Source: Albula goreensis
Lineage: Eukaryota > Chordata > Actinopteri > Albuliformes > Albulidae
NCBI GenBank assembly: GCA_022829145.1
Contig: CM040756.1
Location: 1,823,784-1,887,783 of the forward strand
Length of the DNA stretch: 64,000 bases
Direction: 5' to 3'
Every line of letters starts with the position of its first letter. Positions within the stretch are counted from its first letter, which is position 1. Position numbers and translations under genes: made by a program. This document shows, piece after piece, positions 21,521 through 35,020 of this stretch. A model generated the notes under the pieces. That model was given only the letters and a program-made list of their open reading frames with translations, searched no databases and had not been told where the DNA came from.

Positions 21521-24466
21521 CTATGTTGCATTTGAAAGACCAGATGGACGACACTGGTGAACAGTAAGGTGATCTAAACGGGTGAACCCCCGGCCACACT
21601 GGGAGCAGTGGTATGGGCGCTTGCCTGTATGAGTTCGTTGATGTTCCTTCAGAGTATTTAACTGACTGAAACTTTTTCCACACTGGGAGCAGTGATATGG
21701 CCGCTCCCCTGTGTGGGTTCGCTGGTGCACTGTTAGATTACCTGAAGTATAGAAGCTCTTCCCACACTGGGCACACTGGTATGGGCGCTCACCTGTATGA
21801 ATGCGTTGGTGTTCCTTCAAAGTACTTAACTGACTGAAACTCTTCTCACATTGGGAGCAATGATATGGCCGCTCCCCTGTATGGGTCCGTTGGTGTTTTG
21901 TTAAAGCACTTGAACTCATGAAACCCTTCCCACACTGGGTACAAGGGTACGGCCTCTCCCCTGTGTGAACTCGCTGGTGAACTGTCAGTTGATTTGACCG
22001 GTGAAACTCTTCCCACACTGTGAGCAGCGGAATGGGCGCTCACCTGTATGGGTTCGCTGGTGTTCGTTTAACTGGTATGGAGTCATGAAGTCCTTCCCAC
22101 ATTGGGAGCAATGATAAGGGTGATCCCCTGTATGAGATCGCTGGTGTAGTGTTAATTGGTATGGAGTCTTAAAATTCTTCCCACACTGGGAGCAATGGTA
22201 TAGGTGCTCCCTTATATGAGTTCGCTCATGTCTTGCCAAATCAGATGAAGTCATGAAACTCTTCCCACACTGAGGGCACTGGTATGGACGCTCCCCCGTA
22301 TGGGTTTGCTGATGAATTTTTAAAACCTGTGACTTCATGAAACTCTTCCCACACTGAGCGCAGTGGTACGGACGCTCTCCGGTGTGAACTCTTTGATGTA
22401 CGGTCAAATTGCTTAACTGACAGAAGCGTTTCCCACACTGAGAGCAGTGGTATGGTCGCTCCCCTGTATGGGTTCGTTCATGTATTGACAACAGTGATTT
22501 ATATTTGAAGCTCTTCCCGCACTGGGAGCACACGTGGGTGGGTGGAGTGCCTGTGTGGGACTGTGCTGGGGTGGGGTGTGTCTTAAGGGGTGTGGGGTAC
22601 TCAAAAGTGGTCCTGTGCTCCTCTGGGTGAACCTTCTCAATGTGCTGGCGAAGCTTCACCTCCTCCATGTGAATGAACGGGCACCAGGAGCAGGCAAACA
22701 TCTGAGACGACACCTGCAGAGTGTGCCTCGAGGAGAGAGAAGGCATACAGGTGCCTGAAGTGGACAGGTCCTTCCCATCCTGTTGATCCCATTCCGTTTT
22801 TGCTTCATTTTTAGGGGCTGTATCAGTTTGGGTGATTTGGTCAGTTACATTATCCCTCTGATCATCCCTCTCTTTTTCCTGCTTTCCCCAGAGTCCTTCT
22901 TTATCTATCACACCATCCTCCCTCTCCACTGTCACTCTCTGCCTCTCCTCACCTTCATCCTCCTCCTTTATGTTGGACAGTATGTCTTTTTCCTCTCTGC
23001 TCATGCCATATCCATTCTTACTCTCCTCTATGTTTCCACTTCTGTTCGGACTTGACCAAAACTCCACCCCTGTGAAGTCTGTGCTGTCCATCACAGGTTC
23101 TGTCTTCATGTGTTCACATGGAAAGGCGGGGCTCGATTCAGGCTCTGATTCTGATTGGCTGTTTCCGCCTGCAGAGGTGGAGGGTAAAATGTTCACAGAG
23201 CTGGGTAAAGGTTCAGAATGGCTGTTTGAGTTCCTCAGCTTGGTGGAATCCAACGCCCCTCTGCAGGGCACAGGAGACAGCTTACATTCATCGTTAGAGG
23301 AAGGAATGGCTAAGAGAGGATAAACAAATGTTTAATGGCAAAGATGAGAATTTTACGATCAACAGTCAAGAAGAGCACAAATAAGGGTACTTACACAAAA
23401 GCAGTTAAATGGGAAACAGCAACTTAAATAATATCAATTCAAATAAGTGTTATTAAACATACTGTTGGTAGTTAAATGATAAAGTAGAAAAAAAGAAAGT
23501 GGTTTATATAGGTACCCTGATACAAGCCTACCATTCCTGTCCAAGTGTCCAAGATCTCTGTGGTGCTGGAGCAGGGTCTTCAGCTGCTGTGGTTTACAGA
23601 CAGACTGCACACACTCCTCCAGGACAGAGGGGGCAGCCCTGAGCCAGGACACCGTCTGAGTGAGAAACACAGAATCGTATGTGAACACAATGTTTTGGCA
23701 TAACACACACCTTCTGTGCTGTAGGTCAATGGACAGTGAACACAGACTACTTTGCTGCAATTACTATAGACCCCAGGGGTCCAGGTGTGGCCCAGTACAG
23801 GTGTTCTGTCTCTGTACCTGTCCAGTACAGGTGTTCTGTCTCTGTACCTGTCTGAGGTCTGGTGCCGGCAGCAGCTGCTCCAGTCTGGAGAGGAGCTCCC
23901 ACAGGACAACCTGCAGAGCTGTGTCCGTTTTGGACTCAAACTCCACTGGAAACACCTACAAGAGAGATCTCTATAATGATTCAACATAAAAGTTAGAGAT
24001 GTCTATGACTTACCCCTGTGTCTCGGTTGACTTGCCAGCAGAAGAAGACAAATAAAATGAAGAAAGTGTCCATACTGACTAACATTACATGGAAACAAAC
24101 ACAAAGCCCAGATTGGACAGTTGAACCAGCCAAGAGCAAAGAAGGGCTTCACTGAAGCATGAATGACCAAGGAATGACCAAGGAAAGGTGCAACGTCCCT
24201 GTCCTCCCTCACACCTCCTCACACCTCCTCTTACCCCTCTCCCTCTTCTCTTTCTTCTCTCACCCTCTCTTGCAACCCCACAGTGAGCTGGGTCCTCTGT
24301 CTGTCACTCAGCAGCTCTGGGACAGTCTCCATCACCAGAGACACAAACTCCTCCAGTTTCCCATAATGCACCATGTCCTGCTGCTGCACCACTTGCCACA
24401 TGGCTGCAGAGATGAGCTGAAGGGGGGGAACCAGCAGGTGCAGGGACGAAAGCAGGAGAAATGGAT
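21521..24466 (-). CDS. TINF2-N-like domain plus C2H2 zinc-finger protein (ZNF-A), with a frameshift
   Basis: Four exons are visible: 24264-24466, 23848-23955, 23532-23655, and 23309 down to about 21521. The first three encode a domain resembling the N-terminal domain of the shelterin protein TIN2 ([79 protein letters not shown]). The last exon starts with an acidic linker containing SUMO-type motifs (MKTE, IKEE), a lone finger [13 protein letters not shown], then six complete TGERPY-linked C2H2 fingers. Near 21,998-22,001 one C appears to be missing in a cysteine-finger codon run, giving an early stop at 21,985. In the shifted frame the seventh finger continues, with five more; the last of these lacks its second histidine. 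Likely a nuclear DNA-binding protein. No exon upstream of 24,466 was found, so the 5' end is incomplete. Confidence 0.8.
23785..23850. repeat. 30-bp direct repeat (2 copies) at a splice donor
   Basis: Two tandem copies of a 30-bp unit (gtccagtacaggtgttctgt then ctctgtacct) overlap the end of the TINF2-N exon at 23,848. Each unit repeats the exon end plus donor (cag|gtacag on the minus strand). The left-arm gene has one copy and the right-arm gene three. Confidence 0.85.
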
Positions 24467-24539
24467 CTAACGAAATAGAAAAGAGAGAAAATAAGAAATC
24501 TACACAGAAGTGATGGCCACCTTTTTAACATAAGATAAT

Positions 24540-27400
24540 GTGTGTAAATGAGACTTGATTATATAGCTTGCCAGTGGGAGCAGAGACTCTTGGGGAGTGT
24601 AAGATCAGGGCTGGCACACTGCTGAACACTGTGTTCTGCAGGCGCAGTAACAAGCCTCAATCTGCTGGATGGCCTGTTCTCAGCTTCATCATGCTCTTAG
24701 TTGTAACTCAGGACATTTCCTGACTTAGTTATACAGGTATGCGCTGCGTAACGTCCATTTGGGCAACGTCCGACTATGTAGACTATGTCCGTGGTTCCAT
24801 AAGATTATAATAAGGCTAGAAATCCTGATCACAGAACGGAACACAACCAGACATAGCGAAAGCAACAGCTTCCTGCATGCAACACGTGTATCTCATGTCT
24901 CTTGTACACAAAGCGATCGCGTATATTTAGTGTATGGGTCAATGACAAATAAAGCTTCAAAAAAGGTGTTTTCACAAAGTGTTTAAATTCATTTTTTGGC
25001 TGTATTTTTAACTTCATCACCCAAAAATGTCAGGTGGCGCAACCAAATATTTGTAAAAATATATATGTTTTCCTACTATTTATTCTAAGAGAAAAGTGCT
25101 TTAGTCTCGTAGAAGTAAAAGTAGTTAATTGATCAAAAACAGGACACATCACATTAGACTGCATTCGCTACATAGCCACTGTAATAGGCCACAGTGCAGT
25201 AGATTGATTAGATACACTATAATTTTGCTGTATAAAGTTGGCGTTTGACTGAGGCTGTGACAGACTCACTGCAGCTTGCTAGCTAGGATGCTGCTGTATC
25301 TTGGTTTGGAGTTACGTACGTGATAGTTTCCAATAACAATAACATGAGCATAGCATAGAAGCAATGGGCTCAGTTACGTTATTGGAAACCATCTCTTGAA
25401 GTCCAAGCGATGGCCTGGCCTGTGATGAGGTCCGAATATTGTTATACTGCACTAATGAAATTTGTCTGGGCCAAACGCAATGCGCGGTCAGAACCAACAG
25501 TTGTATAAAATGCGTTGTGTGATAAAAGTGCGGTACAATTTAGCATCATCTGTTAAGCAAATAGGATTTAATGAATTTAGCTCTGAATCCAGCTATGGTC
25601 TGTTAAGTCTTATAAGATTAACGTTACCTCTCTGAACAATAACTACAGGGGACAAAGAACAGAGGACTCCTAAATGCCATACATATATAAAAATAATAAA
25701 AATATTTAAAAGGCTAATTATTATTTAAGATAACCACTGTAATTTAAATCCGCACGTTGCTGTTAATTAGTTAATCAAACAATTGGTGGAATCAATCTGC
25801 AAGGCAAAACTAACTCTCAGCACGATTCAAGACAATTCTGCTGTGCCTTGACGATACTGATACTGTACCACTGCTGCTACTGCTACGATAGTGCATACTG
25901 TGCCTATATGTTATCTACTAAGTGTGTAGTTAGCTAGCTAATGTTATTGTTAGAATGAAGGTTAGCTAGCTGATTTGCCTTTTATCTTGCAAACAACTAT
26001 TGCATTCCTGTAGTCAGTGGTCAATTTGTAAAAAAAAAAAAAAAAAACTAATTCAAGGGGGATGGTCAACCTCGGGGTGGAAGGATGGTGGTGTATGTCT
26101 ACATGTTTTTCATATTCATGCACAATCATAAGAAAAAAAGACAGGCTTCTACTTGGATGCCTGAATTAGCTTTTGCCATTGCTATCAAATTCATGCATAT
26201 AATTTGTAAATAGAATAAAGATTTTTATGGTAAAATAACATTTTCCTAGTTTTACACTGGTTGTACCACCTGACATGTAAAGCGTACCAGCCTCCCTACG
26301 AGTTGAAAGTAGCTCTTTTTTTTTTTTTTATCAATAGCTACAAACCTTTTCACTCAGCCATAAAGGTCACTTGGAGTTCTCTTGATGATGCAACATCCTG
26401 TTTACTGTTATTACTTCTTCACTTCATCATTTAAGATTTCGACCGAAGTTAAGCATGTCTGTATAATAAAATATCGACGTCAACGTAACTTTGACAATCC
26501 ATTAACATCCTCGATTGCTGCAATGATATAATTTAGTTTTATCATTACTTTAAACAACAATATTACGACCATTTGCGTGCCCACCAAACTGGCCTCGGAA
26601 AAAAAGACCAGAAGACTAAAATGGGCTCATCCAAAGCAGTGGATGTCAGCATTAGGATCGGGGGATTTGAGGTGTGGAGTAACGTTATGTTTAGCTGCGA
26701 CTACGGCAGTGTGCAACCTATGTTAGCTGACGAGAGTCTAGTCATTGGTTTCCTCATCAGGCCCAGTAATTCAGTTCTGATGACCTGCAGCTGCTGGCTT
26801 TTGTAATGTATAATATTACTCAAATACATATTTTGTAATGCATAGCACTGTCATTGCCTGTGCTTGAAGGTAACGTGCATAATCAAATACTTTGTACCTC
26901 TGAATATGTTCGCTGAGGCTACCTCAAGTAGCTTGTTACATTTTGTGTAACACTCCCATTAAAAAGACACAGCGATACGTACCACTACTCTCCGTCTCTG
27001 TAAAGCGCATTGTTTCCATTGCTGTGGCTAGGCAGTCACTTTGACTCTTTAATCAACTAGCCTTAAAGGCATTTAAAACGCAAATGTGGGTTGCGCTAGT
27101 TCCACTCAACGAATGCGAACCAGCCTACACAATGCTCCCAACACCTGTGTTCCACCAGCAGCAACACTTCCGGGTCGTGGTTGCCATAATATAAGTCCTC
27201 CACAAAAATGAAGAGATTCCACATAACCGGTAAAATATCACATTTAAACATAAAATATTAACGAAAACTTAAAGTATATGTTAAAGGTTAAAGTGTGATT
27301 TTTATTACTCATTTATCTGAATTATCCATATACGTGCACTGATTTAGTCTAAATTATTAATTTGTATTAGTCAAGAATCACATATATACTGGTTTCACTT
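24540..27400. other. Intergenic region, AT-rich, no gene recognised
   Basis: Begins with sequence matching the upstream intron of the other TINF2-N genes (to about 24,700), then loses similarity. It includes a poly-A tract (26,029-26,047), a T tract (26,316-26,330) and a pair of inverted 12-mers (gtttccaataac at about 25,326 and its complement at about 25,380) that could form a stem. The segment cacttccgggtcgtggttgc near 27,167 looks like an ETS-type promoter element. No THAP or coiled exon for ZNF-A was found here. Confidence 0.45.
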
Positions 27401-27956
27401 ATACTCATTCTGTTGTGTGTTATTCAACATTAGAAATCATTAAGTTCTGTGCGTCTGTTTTAAGTGAGCCAAAGGGCATGTTCTTGTGGAAAATACAGAA
27501 GAGAAACATTCTTAAGCTTTATCAGGCCTGTTGTCCTTGGATGCGAGAGGACTGGTACAAGGCACTGGACAACTGTTGGTGTATGTGTGTGAGTGAGTTC
27601 ATATCCATTCAGGCTGCTATAACCCCTGACCCTCCTGAGTATAAATGTACATATATGTTCTCTTTATTCAAGGATATTTTTCCATGACAGGTTCAATCCT
27701 TGTAGTTTGGAAAGTTACTGGGAATTTACATTTTTATGCAATTTCATGTTTTGGCCAAGAACATCAGAATGAGAGGCAGTCTGGATTTTTGTTTGTTTTT
27801 GTTACTGTAGAGTGCACATCATGTTATTTGAGGGGGTGAGTTTCACTTAACAGGTTCAATTAACAGGTTTAACTGGATTCTGTTTGAGCAAAAATTCCCC
27901 ACTTTTTATTTTGATTTTATGACTTTTTTTCTTGCAACAGCACTGACTATGATGTA

Positions 27957-28274
27957 CAGGTGTGGCTATTAAATAACGAGTTTGGCCTTATGTAACTAGA
28001 ACCACTGCTTGCGTCTTCAGTTCGCTGCTCAATTTCACCAAAAATTTCAAATTGACGTGTTGCTCGGTTTTTGAACTGACCATTTTTATGAGACATCAGA
28101 AAGAAACATTTACTTAAAGCGATGCGTAACAGCGAACTGAAAACAAGAGTGTACTGAAAATTTCCGGGGTAGTTTATGCTTACCCATTGGTCAGTGTATA
28201 CCATGTGGTTTGCGCATGTGCGCTGTGGTTTGATTTACATATACCCAGTCTCATTATTTAATAGCCACACCTCA
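27957..28274. mobile_element. Non-autonomous mariner-type element (left arm)
   Basis: About 318 bp, with terminal inverted repeats aggtgtggctattaaataac and its complement, next to TA dinucleotides. An internal stretch retains a fragment like the start of a mariner transposase (minus strand, ATRQFEIFGEIEQRT). No complete transposase is present. The same element at the mirror position 44,913-45,231 shows that insertion preceded the inverted duplication. Confidence 0.75.
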
Positions 28275-28871
28275 TATATGACAGAAACGACGGCAGATGC
28301 AGTTGCCTTCAGGGAGCAGTAACAGATATAAAACACTGGCATAAACTGTAAAACTCTTTGTATTCTGCTGTGCAGCCTATTTCAGAGTTCTTGTTCAAAA
28401 GGTAAAAGATGAACATCCCCACTTGCAGCAATGTCAATAATGTAGTCCAAACTTACATTTTAGAAATATGGACACTATTTCAGTATATTTTCCATACCAA
28501 CAACAGGCACATAGTAAAAACGGTGAAATACAGAACATTTCATTAAAATGTATAGCAGCTGCATCCAAAACAATGACAATTGCCACTTGTACAGGAATGC
28601 AAGATTATAGCCTCAAGCAGGAAAGTACTTTCATTTTCTAATTAGACCTCATCATTTAAAAAACAAACCGTTAAAATCTGGCATTTTAATCATGTGTCAG
28701 TTTGTGATACGTGTTCCCTGTGAACAATCGAATAAACCGACAACTTAAATTTTTACAACACTGGGAGCTGTCCTGTACGGTGTTCTGTTCCATCAGACAA
28801 ACTTATGAAGCTCTACCCACACTGGGAGCAGTGGTATGGGCGCTCACCTGTATGGGTTTCACCGATGTTTA

Positions 28872-29306
<435 letters not shown>

Positions 29307-29756
29307 TTAAATACTGACTGATAGCTAAATTTCTTCCCACACTGAGAACACTGGTAGGGACACTCTCCTGTATGGGATTGCTGGTGTGAATTCATCCGTG
29401 ATTTAAATCTGAAGGTCTTTCCACACTGGGAGCATGTGTGGGCCCCTGGAGTGCCTGTGTGGGACTGTGTTGGGGTGGGGAGTCTCTTAGGGGGTGTGGG
29501 GTGCTGATGTGTGCTGCTGGGAGGCAGTGGGTTCTCTGCTCCATTTCCTCCAGGCCTAAGAATCCTGCTGTGCACCTCTGGGTGAACCTTCTCAATGTGT
29601 TGCTCAAGCTTCTCTTCTTCAGTGTGTTTGAATGAACAGTGAGAGGAGGAAAACATCTGAGACGAAACCTCAAGAGTTTGACCTGAGGAGAAAGGAGGGA
29701 TACAGAAATTGGGATATGAAGCTCAAAGAAATAGGAATTAAAAAACATTATAGCTT

Positions 29757-30280
29757 GTAGCTCAGAGGTTACAGTGTAGAATAATGGTTAGGGAGCTGGG
29801 CTTGTAGCTCAGAGGTTACAGTGTAGTATAATGGTTAGGGAGCTGGGCTTGTAGCTCAGAGGTTACAGTGTAGTATAATGGTTAGGAGCTGGGCTCGTAG
29901 CTCAGAGGTTACAGTGTAGTATAATGGTTAGGAGCTGGGCTTGTAGCTCAGAGGTTACAGTGTAGTGTAATGGTTAGGAGCTGGGCTTGTAGCTCAGAGG
30001 TTACAGTGTAGTATAATGGTTAGGGAGCTGGGCTCGTAGCTCAGAGGTTACAGTGTAGTGTAATGGTTAGGGAGCTGGGCTTGTAGCTCAGAGGTTACAG
30101 TGTAGTGTAATGGTTAGGGAGCTGGGCTTGTAGCTCAGAGGTTACAGTGTAGTGTAATGGTTAGGAGCTGGGCTTGTAGCTCAGAGGTTACAGTGTAGTA
30201 TAATGGTTAGGGAGCTGGGCTTGTAGCTCAGAGGTTACAGTGTAGTATAATGGTTAGGGAGCTAGGCTTGTAGATCAGCA
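29757..30280. repeat. 47-bp SINE-head-like minisatellite, about 11 copies
   Basis: Tandem 46-47-bp units (gggagctgggcttgtagctc then agaggttacagtgtagtata atggtta) in the intron before the finger exon of the left-arm gene. The unit resembles the 5' tRNA-related part of fish SINEs (taatggttagggagctgggc) but lacks a B-box-like end. The mirror intron on the right (42,815-42,870) has only about one unit. Confidence 0.93.
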
Positions 30281-33200
30281 ACATCTTTCATTTTTCTACC
30301 ATGTTACCAGTGATATTAACCTGTGTTGTGGTTCCTGCGGGAGATGACAGGAGAGCTCTGTGAGGCTTCAGCACAGATCCTGTAAAAGACAAATAAAAGC
30401 ACATAACTCAGTATGAGGCTAATGGGAATCAGAAGATGGCAGATACAGCTCAGCTCATAGTTCACTCTTACCCAGTCTCTGATGGACCTGGCTGCTGTTT
30501 CTGGGCTGTGCTTTTCTTCTTCCGGGTCAGGACCTGATCCCACTTCCTCTTTAACTTCACTGGTAGGAGCTCATTTGGTCTCGATGGAGATCTCACTCTA
30601 CTGGGTACGGAATGTGGAAGTGATGAAGTATCTGTGCCGTCACATCGGCGAATCAACACTCTAGGCTGCTTCAACAGACAAACAGTGAACAGTGTGGACA
30701 GCTCCTCCTCTTCCTGTTGCTCACATTGTGGTTTCCCATCATCATTCATCGCTTCATCAGTTTGTGGGATTTGATTGGTTCCATCTCTCTGCGCCTGTTC
30801 AATGTTCTCCGTTCCTTCTTGCTTAAAGACTCCCTCTGCTTCTCTCACACCATCCTCCCTCTCTGACTTCACCATGAGACACTCGGCTCCTTCCTCCACC
30901 TTCATGTTGGACAGCATGTCTCTCTCAGCAAGTCTGCTCAGCCCATATCCAGTCTGACTCTCCTCTGCGTCTTCACTTCTGCTCAGACCTGACCGCACCT
31001 CCGCCCCCATGTGATCTGTGCTGTCCGCCACAGGGTCTGCCTTAACGTCTTCAAATGAGAAGGCAGAGCTTGAAGAGCTCATGGAATCGGGCATAGATTT
31101 TGATTGGCTGCTGGGGTCGGTCAGATTTGTGGAATCCACCACTCCTGGACAGGCAGGCTGGGAGAGCGCAGACGCCTTACACTTTTCCATCGAAGGAAGC
31201 GTGGCTAAGAGAGAAGTGAATGAGAGTGGTGTTTAATTGCAACAATTAGTGTACTACACAGAACAAAAAGTAGAGAATTATCAACATAAATGCCAACATT
31301 AAGTTTAAAGCATGTTTACAAAAAAAAAAAAAAAGCAGAAAGTGAAATTGAATGTTCTAAGATAAATTATTTGGATTCCAGATTGTGTTCTTATCCTCTA
31401 CACAAAATGGATGCTAAGACAGTGAAGGATTCCTACGGTCAGACAGAGTCAGAGGGAGGTTTCCTCAAAGTCACACACAGCCACATGGTCTCTTTACTGC
31501 AGAGGCTGAAAGTGAGCCGCCTTCCCACTCCACACATTTAACCATTTGTGGCACCACACAGCCAGGTCAAACGCAGGACAGCTTTACATGGGTGCCCTGA
31601 TAAAAGCCTACCATTCCTGTCCAAGTGTCCAAGATCTCTGTGGAGCTGGAGCAGGGTCTTCAGCTGCTGTGGTTTACAGACAGACTGCACACACTCCTCC
31701 AGGACAGAGGGGGCAGCACTGAGCCAGGACACTGTCTGTGAGAATCATGCAGGTTGAAATTATGTGAATATGTTTTCCACCATGGACTTGTCTGTGCTAG
31801 GGATTGGTACACAGGACACAGACTACATACTTGCTGCATAAGGCAGATTGTTTTTGATTGGTTAAGGACTCAAGGGAAAGGCACACACAATGGCACACAC
31901 AGACACTCAATAACTGCTTTGCATGCCACAGAATGTGAATGAAGTGTGCAACCAATCAGTCAGCTGTGTAGTTGGACTGCCAAAACATAAGTGTGCTAAG
32001 TTATACAGTAGTGTCTCACACAGGATTTTTATGTTCTGTCTGTAGCCACTACTGCACTCGGGGTTCAGCACTTTTGTAGGAATGTAACTGAATATTATGC
32101 TGTTTCCAAGACGGCAGCTTCACTATGGAGAAATGTTGCATTTTTATATCAGTTCTGAAACATAAGTGGACCCATGCCACAGTGAGCTGGCATCTGCAGT
32201 GGGTCCAGGTGTGGCCCAGTACAGGTGTTCTGTCTCTGTACCTGTCTGAGGTCTGGTACCGGCAGCAGCTGCTCCAGTCTGGAGAGGAGCTCCCACAGGA
32301 CAACCTGCAGAGCTGTGTCTGTTTTGGACTCAATCTCCACGGGAGACATCATCTAAGAGAGGAAGGGAAAGAGAGACAACTTATAACGACAGGGCTTTCC
32401 AAATCTGGAGGAACAAACAGTTATAAAAAATTGGAACAAATCAAGATGAAGAATTCATAGCTTGCCTTTATTCTACAGCAAGCTACCAACATCTCTGTAG
32501 TCAAATGATCAGATGTAGCTACCTACAATACTGGTTTTGGTGGATTATTGTGTCATCCACTGCAGTTCTTGCTATGTGCCCCTCATCAGTGATAGCATAT
32601 GCTTTAGATTCTACTGCATTCAGTGTGTATTTAACAGCAGTGAAATGAGCCATGTTCACTTGCATTTTACATCCATGGGAATGACACCCATTGCACTGGG
32701 GTGGGGACCCCCCAAATGCCCCCTTCCCACCCCCTTACCCTCTCTTGCAGCCCCACAGTGAGCTGGGTCCTCTGTCTGTCACTCAGCAGCTCTGGGACAG
32801 TCTCCATCACCAGAGACACAAACTCCTCCAGTTTCCCATAATGCACCATGTGCTGCTGCTGCACCACTTGCCACATGGCTGCAGACATGAGTTGAAGGGG
32901 GGGAACCAGCAGGTGCAGGGAGGACAGAAGGAGAGAGGAATCTGACAAAATAGAAAAAAGGGAAAATAAGAAATCTACACAGAAGTGATGGCCACCTTTT
33001 TAACATAAGATAATGTGTGTAAATGAGACTTGATTATATAGCTTGCCAGTGGGAGCAGAGACTCTTAGGGAGTGTAAGATCAGGGCTGGCACACTGCTGA
33101 ACACTGTGTTCTGCAGGCACAGTAACAAGCCTCAATCTGCTGGATGGCCTGTTCTCAGCACCTTAATGCTTTTATGTGTAACACAATAAACTGGTAAACG

Positions 33201-33954
33201 TTGTAATATTGGAGTAAGCAAAACTGTACTATGATTTCATGAGAGACTTGCTTCAACTACAACAGGAAGCGCATCAACTTGCAATTTGTTCATCTCATGT
33301 CAATGAAGCAGAATTCACAAAGCGTTGGATTGTTCACCCACTAATACGGGACGTGAGCTGTGATTAGACCGTTGTGAGACAGGTTAGTTTTACCCTACTG
33401 ATGACGTGTTGCCACAATAGTAATTGACATGAACCAAACGCACTGACCGTCGCTCTTCTCGGGCTGGCTGGGGGGCGGAGCTGGTGTTTCTGGGTGGGGC
33501 CGGCCACAGGTAGGGCAGGGCTGGTCAGCCAGGTCATGGACCTCAGCATGCAGCGGAACCCCACCCTCAGCCAGCAGCAGCTGTAACTGCCGGAGAATTA
33601 ACAGAGACAGAGTCTGCATAACAGAGGTAACATGTACATAATAATATAGGCTACATATATAATAATAATACAACGCATACATAACATGTATATGAAAACA
33701 CAGGAAAGACACACACACATGCTAAAAATACACGGCACACAAACATGCTCACATTTATTAGGAAAATAAGAAAATAGACCATTTGAATGTGCGAATCACA
33801 CTTTTCTTATGAGTTTCACACTGTAAATATGTAACACTTATTTTGATAAATGTAGTTACGCATGGCAAGAAACAAAATTGCACAACTTTTTTCTCCAGGG
33901 AATGGACAAGTTCATATTTCTCCACCTCCTCCTCCTCTTCCACTGCAAAGCATG

Positions 33955-34465
33955 CAGTGTAGTAAAATGGTTAGGGAGCTGGGCTTGTAGCTCAGAGGTT
34001 ACAGTGTAGTATAATGGTTAGGGAGCTGGGCTTGTAGCTCAGAGGTTACAGTGTAGTATAATGGTTAGGAGCTGGGCTTGTAGCTCAGAGGTTACAGTGT
34101 AGTATAATGGTTAGGAGCTGGGCTTGTAGCTCAGAGGTTAGTGTAGTATAATGGTTAGGGAGCTGGGCTTGTAGCTCAGAGGTTACAGTGTAGTGTAATG
34201 GTTAGGGAGCTGGGATTGTAGCTCAGAGGTTACAGTGTAGTGTAATGGTTAGGGAGCTGGGCTTGTAGCTCAGAGGTTACAGTGTAGTATAATGATTAGG
34301 AGCTGGGCTTGTAGCTCAGAGGTTACAGTGTAGTATAATGGTTAGGGAGCTGGGCTTGTAGCTCAGAGGTTACAGTGTAGTATAATGGTTAGGGAGCTGG
34401 GCTTGTAGCTCAGAGGTTACAGTGTAGTATTAATGGTTAAGGAGCTGGGCTTGTAGCTCAGCAAC
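33955..34465. repeat. 47-bp SINE-head-like minisatellite, about 11 copies (left arm)
   Basis: Same unit as at 29,757-30,280, in the intron between the 75-bp exon and the charged exon of the left-arm gene. The mirror array in the right arm (37,142-38,935) is about 3.5 times longer. Confidence 0.93.
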
Positions 34466-34785
34466 ATCTTTTATTTCGTTTACCAGCATTACAATGTCCC
34501 TTTTCAACGTATATTCTACAATTCATACACTTACCATGGTTATAGCTGCACTCGTCTCAGAGGGAACTAACTTTTTTCTCGACAGAGGGAACTGGGTTGA
34601 CTTCTTTGCCTGTTTAAAAAACCCCACAATAACAGGCATTGGATAAGCACATGTGTACTAAAGCTTAAAATATGTAAACTTCTCCAAATTTAGCCATCTT
34701 AGCTTTACGCTACCTAGATACCTGTACCTCTTTGAGTACGCCACTCATGTGTTCTGTATTATGGTCCGATGTGGAAGATACATAC

Positions 34786-35020
34786 CGGTTTCCTCTTGGG
34801 GATGGCCGTTTTCTGCCGTTTCTTCGGAGATCTAGCAATATTCATCACCGAAAACACAGTGGGGATGGCATCGGGTTCAAGAGTTCGCCTCTTCCGAGAC
34901 GGAATGCCATTATGAGCTACACGTTTTTGTGCCAAACTGGAGGTAGTCCGCTGCTTGAAGTGAGCCGAGCAGATAACGCTTCTCGGTGTGGGCCCACCCC
35001 AGCCCTGTCTGGTCTTCTTC
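34786..35020 (-). pseudogene. Truncated THAP exon (left arm)
   Basis: Reverse-complement copy of the 3' part of the THAP exon at 36,435-36,806, with intact donor at 34,781-34,786. It begins at the residue corresponding to about position 42 of the right-arm protein, so the first two zinc ligands are missing. It also has a 15-bp in-frame deletion removing five residues right after the CxxHF motif (near 34,955). A TAA lies in frame just upstream of the junction, so no THAP domain can be made from here. Confidence 0.85.

Noticed and set aside
25326-25392. Inverted 12-mers as a possible structured RNA or terminator
   Set aside because: A single short stem in AT-rich DNA, with no conservation or neighbouring gene to support a function.
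27477-27687. A 69-residue open frame conserved in both arms (also 45,501-45,710 on the other strand)
   Set aside because: Conservation is explained by the inverted duplication. No domain, splice linkage or promoter is seen.
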